Of a stretch of 21,494 nt of DNA, positions 7,566 to 17,000 are shown in pieces. The notes beneath the pieces were generated by a model, which was given only the letters and a program-made list of their open reading frames with translations, ran no database searches and was not told the origin of the DNA. Origin of the DNA: Tieghemiomyces parasiticus (Eukaryota; Kickxellomycota; Dimargaritomycetes; Dimargaritales; Dimargaritaceae); the NCBI GenBank assembly GCA_027575765.1, contig JANBPT010000826.1:1-21494 (forward strand). Reading direction: 5' to 3'. Position 1 is the first letter of the stretch; each line of letters begins with the position of its first letter. A program made the translations under genes and the position numbers.

Positions 7566-9730
7566 GGTGTCCCACTTGTATGAAAGCTGCCCACTCGCCT
7601 CTTTTGCATCTCGCATCGTACATAGATTGGTATTCGCGTATGTGTAAGCTTCGTTTCTGTTTGATAAATTGGTTAGCCTCTCTCGGGGATATAGAGCACT
7701 ACGCTGTGACGGAGAATGGTATCGTACTTTTGTCGGCTATATTACTCGACAGAAATATTATGTGCAAGTTTAATACGACAACTCCAAGACCCGAGATTGT
7801 AGCAAGTCGGGAGATGAGATACCTAGGCATGCCCCACCTACGAGCTATAACGTCGGATGGGACGAAGGCCTCGGAATATGACAATTTCTTCCCAAAGGGC
7901 TGAAGCATTTATTGGCCTCGAACCCAGCCACCAATACTGAACCCAAGAAGGACAGGCTTTGCAGCACCCTTCCACACTTTACTTTTACCCTCTTTTCGAT
8001 TCTAATTCGGGCTTTCCATCCTCACCACAAACTCCTCGCCTACAATCCTTAAGAGTGGTGCACCTTTTATATCGTAGTATAGCATTTGTCCCCCCCTTTA
8101 TTCCCCTGCACTAAAGTGTCTATAGTATTTGAATATCCCCCCCCCTAGGCCTCGGGCCATCATGGCAATTCCGGTGATGGACTATAATGGGGATATAACT
8201 CCCCCCTGCTGTACGACGCGTCGGTTAGCCAGTTGCAGTGAGAAAAGCTCTCTGAAGGGCGAGGCATGGTCTGAATGAAAAAGCCAGTTGAGGGAAAACT
8301 AGGGAGCCGTTCATGTATGGATTATCCTGGAAACGAGGGGTAAGGGATACCCTTTTGCCTTGCTGGTGGCCAAGGGGAGTAAGTGAGTTGGGTCCTACCT
8401 TGCCCATCGTCATCGCCTGGGAGGGTCTCGGCCTAGTAAACCTTGTGTACCTTAAGCTAATAAGGCGTACTTACACAGATTCGTCCTTAATCCCTCTCTT
8501 GGGCAAAGATCGGCATCCTGGCAGGGGTGTGGAGACTGTACGAACGCGGATGGAGGGTTCACGTCTCAACCAGGTATTGACTGAGACGCGTCAGTGGGCA
8601 ACTGCTGTGGGTTCAGGGGCAGTGATGAAAATAAAATAAAAGGCGGAGCAGATGGCTGTTGACGGGAGCCTCGTCCGCCAGACAGTGCAGTGTATGGGGG
8701 TCGGAAAAGGTGGGACGAAGGCGGTGGCGGCAAGTAGGGTCAATGGAACAGGTGAGGGGCTGGCGACCTTTATTCCTCCAAACGCCAGGAGAGCGAGGCT
8801 TGGTGCAGATGAAACTGTGGTAGGTCGGCCATAGGGGGGATTTGGGAGCTGTGATAAGCCAAGGAAGTGGATTAGTGCTGGCAGGCGCGGCCGTGCAGCT
8901 AATGACGTGGAAGCGTAGGAGCCAGCAGGTAAGAAGGAGTGGCAGAGGTCAGCGACACCTGCGGGCCTCAGAATGTCTATCTCCAGTGATTGACTCCCCC
9001 CCACTACTGCCCGGTCCACTCGTTGGCCGAGATTTCTCGCTTCGCCAGGTACACTGCGACGGGAATGCCGCGAGACATTGGCCGGTGAATCTGGCTTACA
9101 TTATCCTCTCCCACACACCCTCCCACAGTCTTTTCTCCTCAAGTGCCACAGTTTACCACGACCCCACGCCCTCGCCAGGCCAGTCGCCATCGAAATGTGC
9201 GGCTGGACGCGTCGGAGACCAATGCGGGAGGAGTAAGTCGCATCCGGCCCGACCGTGAGACTGGCGCAGTCGCCTCCATTTCCCGGCGAGCCCAGGGCCA
9301 CAGCGCCGATATTTATGTCGGCTGGCCCGGCCCCACCTCGATCCAATTTCTCCCCTTTTCGTTTTCTTTCCGCCAATGCGCGCTCCACTTTCCCACCACC
9401 TACATTTTGTATGCCACTAAACCCGCCCCCCTATTCCTCCAGAGCACATCGTCGCTCAGCACGCATGTCTGGTTGACCTTTGGCCCGAAGTTACCACACA
9501 CCTCTTCCGCGGGGACCGCCTCGCTTCTGTCCACACCTTCTCGGCAAAACTGCCTTCGGTTGCACCTGAGACCGTCGTTTCGCCTGACCTCAAGGACCCG
9601 CCGCTAACTCTTGGCTTCCACGGCACGTCCTAGTTGACGGTACATACCCCACTTTCCCTGTTTTGTTTACCGCCGCCTGCTTTCTCCCACCCGCACCCTC
9701 GCTAGACCCTGCACCTCCCGCCTTGCCGCC
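7566..9730. other. Long intergenic region; no convincing gene
   Basis: Open frames here are short and their codon use is unlike the GC3-rich neighbours. The first part (7566-8150) is AT-richer with C runs (about 8091-8097 and 8137-8145). From about 8600 to 8970 the plus strand is purine-rich. From about 9090 to 9730 it is strongly CT-rich and probably forms the promoter and leader of the LRR gene. A set of splice-like signals on the minus strand between 8180 and 8640 does not give a recognisable protein. I found no tRNA, 5S or snRNA signature. Confidence 0.5.
9233..9633 (+). other. Possible leader intron of the LRR gene
   Basis: A strong donor (GGA/GTAAGTCG, 9233) is followed by a CTAAC branch point at 9604-9608 and an acceptor CCTAG ending at 9633, about 100 bases before the LRR start. 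The branch sequence matches that in the coding introns of this window. A short frame beginning ATG 9195 would be closed soon after the join. At 401 bases it is longer than the coding introns here, so this is tentative. Confidence 0.35.
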
Positions 9731-11521
9731 ATGTATGCCGATCGCACGCCGTCGTCGTCCCCGCCTCTGCTGCCGTCATCCCCGCCCTCGTCACCCGAGC
9801 ACCCGCATCTTCCTGCCTATCTATCCCCCGTATCCGCCATTCCATCCCTGCCCCTGGTCGACTCGGTGGCCGTTGGCGGTAGTACGTACCGTGGCACATT
9901 TGGTCGCAGCGCCAGTTACCGTGAAACGGACCTGGCCCTCAATGGACCAACCGTAGTCGACGACCCTGCGGCCCGATTTTTCATGACCGCTACGGTCCCC
10001 ACCCCTGTGGCGGTCAATCGCGCCAACGCTTTACGTAAAACCCTTTCTTGCGAGGAGCCCGAAGGCACCGTGGTTGCCTCGCCTGTCGACGACGACACGC
10101 ACCGCCGCCTGCATCGCTTCACTTCCCAGTTCGGTCCCAATGACCCTTTTGGCCACACGCATAGTTTCGCTCGCGCTCAGTCTTGGCAGCTTTCCTTCCG
10201 GGCGCCGGGCACCCCCTCCTATGCGACCCCAAAGTCGGGTGCGGCGACTCAGCTGCCCCTGACCCCTGAGTCTGTATCGTTCGAAAGCCCGCAGCGGCCC
10301 CAACCTCCGGCGGCATGGGTGCATACCACACCTACGGCGTCTTCCTCCTCCTCCTCCTCCTCTTCTAGACCCCTCCTAGGCCACCAGACAACCCCGCTCT
10401 CCCAAACCCAATCGTCCCCCCTGGCGGCGATGGATGTGGACGACTTGACCCCTCCGGGTCGGTGCCCGCCGCGCAAACTGGGCTTCTCACCGCTAGGTCG
10501 ACGCAGCCAGTCCTACTACCCCGGCGCGAGCCTCAAGCGTAAACTGCTCTTTGACGACAGCACTTGCGACACCCGGGCATCCGGTACCGAGCAGGCCCTT
10601 CAAATTATCAGCGCTGCCGTCGACACTGGCGACAGCCACGAAGTGGACCTAAGCGGACTCGGCCTTGCCGCCGTGCCGTCTGAAGTCACCCAGCTTCAGC
10701 ACCTGGTCGTCTTGGCCCACAACCAGACTTTGCGCTCTGATTTGATCCTGTACCTCAACCAGAATGCACTGTACAGCTTGCCATCGGGCCTATTCGACCT
10801 GACAAACCTCACCGTACTGATTCTGTCGAGTAACTACCTGACGCGTCTGCCGCCGGCGATCCGTCAGCTCACCCACCTCAAGGAGTTGTCTCTGGGCAAC
10901 AACCAGCTCTCGTTCCTACCGGCCGAGATCCTGACGCTCCCAGCCCTCACGGTTCTTAATGTCCACCCAAACCCACTCGTCCCGCCTGGCGGAGGTAGCG
11001 AAGGACAGACGCCGACTGACCTCGCCCGCTACCTCACAGCCCTGACCACCCCGATCACGCCCCATTTGGACCTGGCGGATCCTGCCCGCTTTGTTCACCC
11101 CTACCCCGTCCCGGACGCGGCCTGCCCCGTACAGCTGCTTTACGTCCACGGACCCCCCCGCCTGGTGGACCTGGCCGCGCGGGCAGTCAGTATCCACAAG
11201 GCCGAGGTGTTCCCCTACCACGGCCAACACGCGGCTGGCCGATCACTTGCTGCCGCGTCTAAACGTGCCCGGGTCCCGGCCCCGCGGTTCCAAAGCGAGC
11301 ACTGGGTCCCCACGCACCTCCGTCACTACCTGAACGCGGCCGCCGGGAACCGATGCGCGGTGTGCGGCGGTCACTTCGCGGTCCCGTACCTCGAGGAACT
11401 CGCTTGGACCCGGGTGTGTCAGCATCCGGATATTCCACTCCTAATCCGTGTATGCTCGGCCTCCTGCAGATACACCGCTCGGTGGACCGAGATGACCGAA
11501 ACTCTGGCTTCTCGTATATAA
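9731..11521 (+). CDS. Fungal leucine-rich-repeat protein with C-terminal cysteine module
   Basis: The product is a 596-residue intron-less protein. ATG 9731 has a strong context (GCCGCCATG). Residues 1-270 are low-complexity, rich in Ser, Pro and Thr, with a nine-Ser run (204-212). Residues 288-325 hold a short helix and a first repeat, VDLSGLGLAAVPSEV. After a small break, regular repeats follow at 341-420 (LYLNQNALYSLPSGLFDL, LTVLILSSNYLTRLPPAI, LKELSLGNNQLSFLPAEI, LTVLNVHPNPL). Residues 525-580 form a compact module with Cys542, Cys545, Cys563, Cys575 and Cys579 (CAVC, RVC, RVCSASC), a likely metal site. The same architecture, including an LVVL insertion before LYL, occurs in a conserved fungal LRR family that I know only as uncharacterised. 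The function is probably protein-protein binding. There is no signal peptide or membrane segment. Confidence 0.88.
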   Translation: MYADRTPSSSPPLLPSSPPSSPEHPHLPAYLSPVSAIPSLPLVDSVAVGGSTYRGTFGRSASYRETDLALNGPTVVDDPAARFFMTATVPTPVAVNRANALRKTLSCEEPEGTVVASPVDDDTHRRLHRFTSQFGPNDPFGHTHSFARAQSWQLSFRAPGTPSYATPKSGAATQLPLTPESVSFESPQRPQPPAAWVHTTPTASSSSSSSSSRPLLGHQTTPLSQTQSSPLAAMDVDDLTPPGRCPPRKLGFSPLGRRSQSYYPGASLKRKLLFDDSTCDTRASGTEQALQIISAAVDTGDSHEVDLSGLGLAAVPSEVTQLQHLVVLAHNQTLRSDLILYLNQNALYSLPSGLFDLTNLTVLILSSNYLTRLPPAIRQLTHLKELSLGNNQLSFLPAEILTLPALTVLNVHPNPLVPPGGGSEGQTPTDLARYLTALTTPITPHLDLADPARFVHPYPVPDAACPVQLLYVHGPPRLVDLAARAVSIHKAEVFPYHGQHAAGRSLAAASKRARVPAPRFQSEHWVPTHLRHYLNAAAGNRCAVCGGHFAVPYLEELAWTRVCQHPDIPLLIRVCSASCRYTARWTEMTETLASRI

Positions 11522-11683
11522 GCGTCGTCCCCGAAGGAACCCCGGGAGGCTGTCTTCCTCACTATGTACTTTTACCCTTGATTTTCGATATTATCATTCC
11601 TCGCCCCTTGTCTGGCCTCGCTCCTCCTGCCCAAGCACAGTGGCCCCTTCCTCGACTGTCCCCTGTACCACCATTTCATCATT

Positions 11684-11689
11684 AATAAA
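11684..11689 (+). terminator. Poly(A) signal AATAAA
   Basis: A canonical AATAAA lies about 160 bases after the LRR stop codon, in a T-rich 3' flank. It is the most likely 3' end signal of that gene. Confidence 0.5.
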
Positions 11690-13234
11690 GCTGAACCTTC
11701 ATGGGCCTCCTACAGCGTAGCCCTACTGACGAGGGCGTGATTGGTAGCAGGAAGTTAGACGCACCCAACACCGGGGTGACTTGATCGATTTCCGTTCTGG
11801 AGTTACTTTGGCCATGCTCAGGGCGCCGTGTGGGCCTCGTTTGGCAGCAAAGGCCTGATCTCCTCAATGGACGCAGGGGTGTCAGGTGGGTCGGTTCGAC
11901 AATCCTGTTGGGAAAAATGGACCGTCTCTCATCGTCGCATGGGCTTCAGTTACCCAATACATACAGGCCGTTCTGGAGAAAACATCGCACTCATGCCACC
12001 ATCTGCCCTGGCCAGGTGGACGGTGTGTCAGCGTATCGTGCAGGAGAGAGGTCGGCTAACCGCCCACTCCGGTCCATACGGCGATCACGTACATTCCAGC
12101 TTCGTTGCCCCTCTCGTCTGGTTCCACCTGGGGCTTCCTCGGCGGTAATTTGCGTACCGTACTGCCATCGCTATGTAGGTTCTTTAAAGGAAGGAGTTTC
12201 CAGTGGGAGGCGGCGGGGGCAGGGCAGCACTACCGGATGCATTTCACCCACAGTTTTGCGGTGGGCGGCGCTGCACCTTTTTTCCGGCCTCTTGTGGCCG
12301 GTAAATTGGCAATTCCGTCTCTCGCTCCCAGCACCGTGGCGGCCTGGGGTGGGGGTTTTGGTGTTATGTATAAAGTAAAGCCAGGGACGGTGCGGTGTGG
12401 TTGAGGGTGAAGAGTAGGAAGCCGGAGATTACCGCCAATGAAAGAGGTGATTATGCCTACAACCCAAAGTCTATGGTATTAAGATTCAGCCATCCCACCT
12501 AGCGAGAGACCCTCCCTTCCCCATCTTCACGCGTATTGTACGCAACCGGTTGGTCCTCCTAAACAATTAAATTTCCTGGCTCGGCCAGGTCCAGCGACCG
12601 GCCCGCAACGGCAGAGCGAAATTGGGCAGCACGAGCCTCCCCGTCACCGGCTGCATATCTCCTGGTCTTGTACGGACAGGTACACCATCCCTCGTTTTGG
12701 TCATGCCCCATGGTATTTCCAGTTATCTCCCCTTGGTGGCCCTGAGGCCCGGCAGTACCCGGGTTTATCCCATACCTTGGCAGCCGAGCGGCTTATCACA
12801 GCTTCTCCGCCCCTTCGATTTCCTGCAGGCGCTACTACCCACGCCTACCACGTCTTCCAGAGAATCCCTCCTCTACCCGTCGTTTCCCCTTCCCCCATTA
12901 GTACCGGCGAACCACATACCTCTACCTCCCCCCGACCCCGTTGTACCTGGTCAGCTACATTCGCCGTTCATAGCATCTTTACCCACTTCTACTTTGTTTT
13001 CTCAGTCCTCTGTGTCTGACGCCCGTGCCGTTTCCTGGATTATCCCAACGCTCGTCCCTGCCACCTCGCCAGGGTCGGCCATTCTCTCACTTACTAGGCC
13101 CTCCATCGCCGACACACCGGACTCATCTCCCATCCCCACCACCCTGCTTGCCACCTTGGCCCTATAGCACCCCGCCATCCCCCCTGTCTGATCTACTTCA
13201 CTCCATCTCGTGCATCCCGTTGTCCTGCGGTCGT

Positions 13235-13535
13235 GTAAGTAGCCCAGACTGAACAGCTCGCCCTGGCCGCTGCGTGAATTGCGCAACTTCCCCCGTTGGT
13301 TTCGTATCGGTTACTGCTCTAGTGGTGCGAAGCTCGTACGCCGTATTCGCCGCGTCCCCCACCGGTAGAGTGTATGCGGGTGGACCGTCGTCACCCACCC
13401 ACCCGTGGAGATTCAGTTACTGTGCAACTCCCAACTGGCCTTGGACTGTCGACGCTAACCCCACGCTGCCTTATGTTGACCGGCGCCGCTTTCCCGCCTC
13501 TCCTTCTCCTACGTGCCCCGCTCCCGTGCTCTCAG
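13235..13535 (+). other. Probable leader intron of the Rho GEF gene
   Basis: The donor GTAAGTAG at 13235 is followed by the branch point CTAAC at 13455-13459. A pyrimidine tract then leads to the acceptor CTCTCAG ending at 13535. Length is 301 bases. All three signals match the coding introns of this window, and the element lies in the CT-rich leader of the GEF gene on the same strand. Confidence 0.4.
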
Positions 13536-14028
13536 ATTTACCCTACGGCCTCCTCTACCGGGTCGCGCGCGTCTATTGCCGATTCTGTCTGCTCCGCTCG
13601 CTCGCTTACCGCCCAATCTGCCGCTCTCACACCGTGCCTGTCTGAAGGGGTGAACTACACGTCTTTTTTTTTGGGCTGGGCGTCCGCATCGCTGGGTCCT
13701 ATCCCACCTCCTCAATCACTGGGCCAAGGTGACCAGAGTCTGCACTCTCTGCTTTTCCCCTACCCGCGTGCTCTCGCCTTATCAGTCTGTCCACCCTCCC
13801 TATCTTCACCGGCTTCTCCCCACGCCCACCACCGCCTCCTCAGCGTCTTGCACTTTCTCCCATCCCTCCCCCCTTCTCCTTTTCAATCTGTAGACGACCC
13901 GCAACCCGCCAGTCCTCAGCCCCAACGCCCTTCGGTTATACCAATTCGTCCAAGTCCGGCCTATTTATCCACACTCAACGGTGCTGACCTGATTCGTCGT
14001 CCCTCTGTCGCCCTGGGTCCTCACATCT

Positions 14029-17000
14029 ATGCAGTCAAACTACCCCTACGTATCCGAACGGACGCCACCTGCCGGTGGCTACGCTGGCTTCGACCACGTC
14101 GCCGGCGATTACTATCCCGACGGTGGTCCGCCGTTCCAGCCCTCTACCGCCTCGGACACCAGTCTAGTCCGAACAGGCACCCGCGGTCGGCCGTTACCAG
14201 TGCCCCCGAGCGATATGCCCAGTTACCTCCACCCGACCTATCCGGCTTATCCGGCAGGTCCGCCGCCACAATTGGCCTCGGCCCCGAACCTCGACCAGGT
14301 TAGCGGCAGTTACGCGTCCTATGGCCGTGGTACGGAGGCCCTCCCCCAACGGTCACCTGTCCACTCTGCCCCGCGGCCCCTGCCCACACCCCCCGGACCG
14401 GCGACCATGTCGCTATCCATGACGGAGCCTTCGCTAGAGTCGGAGGATCCGGCGGCGCTAGATACTTACCGGTTCTCTGATCCGGCCCTCCACCCGGGAA
14501 CGCACTATGAAAACCCATACCAGCAGCAGCCCCAGCGGCAGCACCACATGTCGGCCGCTTCGCGGCTACCCCACATCGATACGCACCACCTTCGCGACCG
14601 AATCCCCCGGCCGCCACCAAAGCCGCAGCCTCACCACTACCGGCCGGGATCGCCCCCACGCGAAATCCTAACGCGTAACCACACCACGGCCGCCGCCTAC
14701 GAGGCCTCCCGGCCCCTTCCAAGCCGCCGGCCGTCCGACCTGTCGCCGCCCGAGTCGGCTCCAGCGGTCATCTCGCCTGTCGGTCACTCGTCCGGCCAGT
14801 CCTACCACCCGCGTGTGCATAAGCGCTACGGCCACCTCACGCACGCCAACCGCCAGTTCTACCTGAATCATCAACTCCAGCGGATCTCCCTCGAACTCGA
14901 CGGCGGGCCAACCTCGCCCTCCGACGCCACGACCAGCTTCCGCTCGGATTCCACCGACTCTGCCTACGCCCCTTATCCGGTGGACGAGATTAGCACCCCG
15001 GCGCCGCACACCGCCACCGCCTCCACCGCGTCGACGTATCGCTCCAATTCGTCGCGGACCGTCCAACCGTCCAGCAGCAGCATGACCAATCTACCCATGA
15101 GCCGCCGTGCTACCGACTCTTCTGTCCCGCTCTCGCCCCCGCCCCACTCGCACCGGGTATCCGACGGCGGCCGGCCCCTCGCGGACGGCCCTGACGCCAC
15201 CCGGCTCCGCTCCGCCACCGTCACGGCCGTCTCCCGGCGCATCCCGCCGGTGTACCCGGCCATGCTCTCTCGGGTGGCAGACGCCTTCCGTCTGCTCGTC
15301 CCCCTGCGGACCCACTTCAAGGACGACATTAAGTACCACAAGTGTTTTTCCGGGGCCGAGGCAGTGGATGCCATCTCGGCCATCATCGACACCACCGACC
15401 GCGATCTGGCCCTGCACCTGGGCCGTACCCTAGGCGCCCAGGATTTCTTCCACGATGTTATCTACGACCACCGCCTGCGGGACAGCGCGGAGGAGCTCTA
15501 CACCTTCCATGACGCCGTGCGGACCCCTTACGCGGCGCCCAAGTCCGGGCCGCCGTTCTTACCCAGTGGCTTCTTTACCAACCTCGCGGAGTGCTACTCA
15601 GCCACCTGCACCGTCGACCGGCTGTGCTACAGTATCACCTGCCCGCGTCGTCTGGAACAGGCCGCCAATGCGCGCAACGCCGCCAACCAGGACCTCTCGC
15701 GGACCCTCACCCTCACGCTGACCACCGCTACCCCTCTGGAGGTAGGCAAGGAGGAACGCCTGTGGGCCAAGGCCGTTCCCCCGCAGATCATGGACTCGGT
15801 CACCAAGCAAGAACACAAGCGGCAGGAGCTTATCTTTGAGCTCATCTACACCGAGAAGGACTACGTACGCGACCTGGAGCTGATGCAGGAGATCTACATC
15901 AAACCCCTGTACCACCGCGACATCATCCCTGCCGACAAGCGCCGCCGCCTCCTCCTGGTCATATTTTCCAACGTAGCCGACCTGCTGGCGATTAACGCTG
16001 CCTTCCGAACCGCCTTGTGCCAGCGCCAGGCCGAGGCTTATGTGGTGGACGCGGTGGGCGACGTAGTCCATCGCTATGCTACCCAGTTCAAGCCCTACGT
16101 CCTGTATGGCGCCCACCAGGTACTCGCCAAACACTTACTTGATCTGGAGCGTAACCGCAACCCCCGGTTTTCCAAGTTCCTGGACGATATGGAGCGGCAC
16201 CCCGAGGCCCGGAAGCTCAACGTGACTAGCTTTCTCGGTTTACCCACACGGCGGCTGGGCCGCTACCCACTCCTACTGGAGGGTATCCGCAAGGCAACCC
16301 CTGAGGACCACCCGGACCACGTGGCCATCCCGAAGGCCGTAACGGCCATCCATTCCTTTCTGGCCGAAATTGATCTGGAGGCCGGCAAGGCGCAGAACCG
16401 AGTTAACCTGAGCAAACTGAAGGACCAGCTACAATTCAAGCCCGCCGACATCAATGATTTGAACCTAATGCATGACGGCCGCCTCATCGTGCAGCAGGGA
16501 ACCCTCAAGAAGCGGTCATCCGTCGAGACCACCGAACTGACCTGCTTCCTGCTGGACCACATGTTCTTCATGGCCAAGAAAAAGAAGAACCGAGACGAAT
16601 CGATCGAGTACAAGATCTTCAAACGCCCCATCCCGTTGGAACTGCTCACCGTCACCACGCCTGATGAGGGGGCGGAGAGCGCTGCGGCGGCGGCCGCTGG
16701 GGGTGCCGCCAGCATGCTCACCTCTGGGGTCGCCGGGCTCGCCAAACCCTTGGGACTTGCCGGGGCGGCCTTCAGCTCCACCACCCATCTACCCAACTCC
16801 CCGCAGGGTCGGATCGGACCAGGCCCGGCCGCGGCGGCAGCCGCCCAGGAAGCCCTGGCCTCGGCCAAAGGAGGGTTTCCGATGGTGGTGACCCACCTGG
16901 GTCGGCGCGGTGGCACTCACACTTTGTACGCAGCGACGGCGACCGAGCGCCGGGAGTGGATGGACAATATGCTCAAGTACCGCGACCTTAAGGCGAAGCA

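Larger units (their letters stand above)
11522..14028. other. Long intergenic region with CT-rich leader of the Rho GEF gene
   Basis: After the LRR poly(A) signal, 11700-12600 holds only frames with codon use unlike the neighbours and no recognisable domain. From about 12760 to 14028 the plus strand becomes strongly pyrimidine-rich, as expected of a long fungal leader. The open frames there (for example 13374-14303) are Ser/Pro/Leu-rich simply because of that composition. Intron-like signals are listed separately. I see no RNA gene. Confidence 0.5.

Noticed and set aside
6810..7616. 268-codon minus-strand open frame opposite the glutaminase gene
   Set aside because: It is the antisense shadow of a GC3-rich gene with a complete catalytic triad on the plus strand.
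7580..7903. 107-codon frame after the glutaminase gene
   Set aside because: It is AT-rich with random-looking codons directly in the expected 3' untranslated region.
8591..9019. 142-codon minus-strand frame
   Set aside because: It begins at a non-ATG codon, lies in a purine/pyrimidine-skewed stretch and has no family signature.
10340..10366. TCC microsatellite
   Set aside because: It encodes the serine run of the LRR protein and needs no separate explanation.
11885..11915. GGTTCGACA, resembling a tRNA T-loop
   Set aside because: The flanking bases do not pair and no cloverleaf fits.
11830..12378. 182-codon plus-strand frame after the LRR gene
   Set aside because: Codon use is unbiased, there is no recognisable motif, and it overlaps a second frame of similar quality. 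It is likely chance.
12622..13167. 181-codon plus-strand frame before the Rho GEF
   Set aside because: Its composition is Ser/Pro/Leu-rich because of the CT-rich sequence. It has no domain, and its non-coding-like codon use differs from the neighbours.
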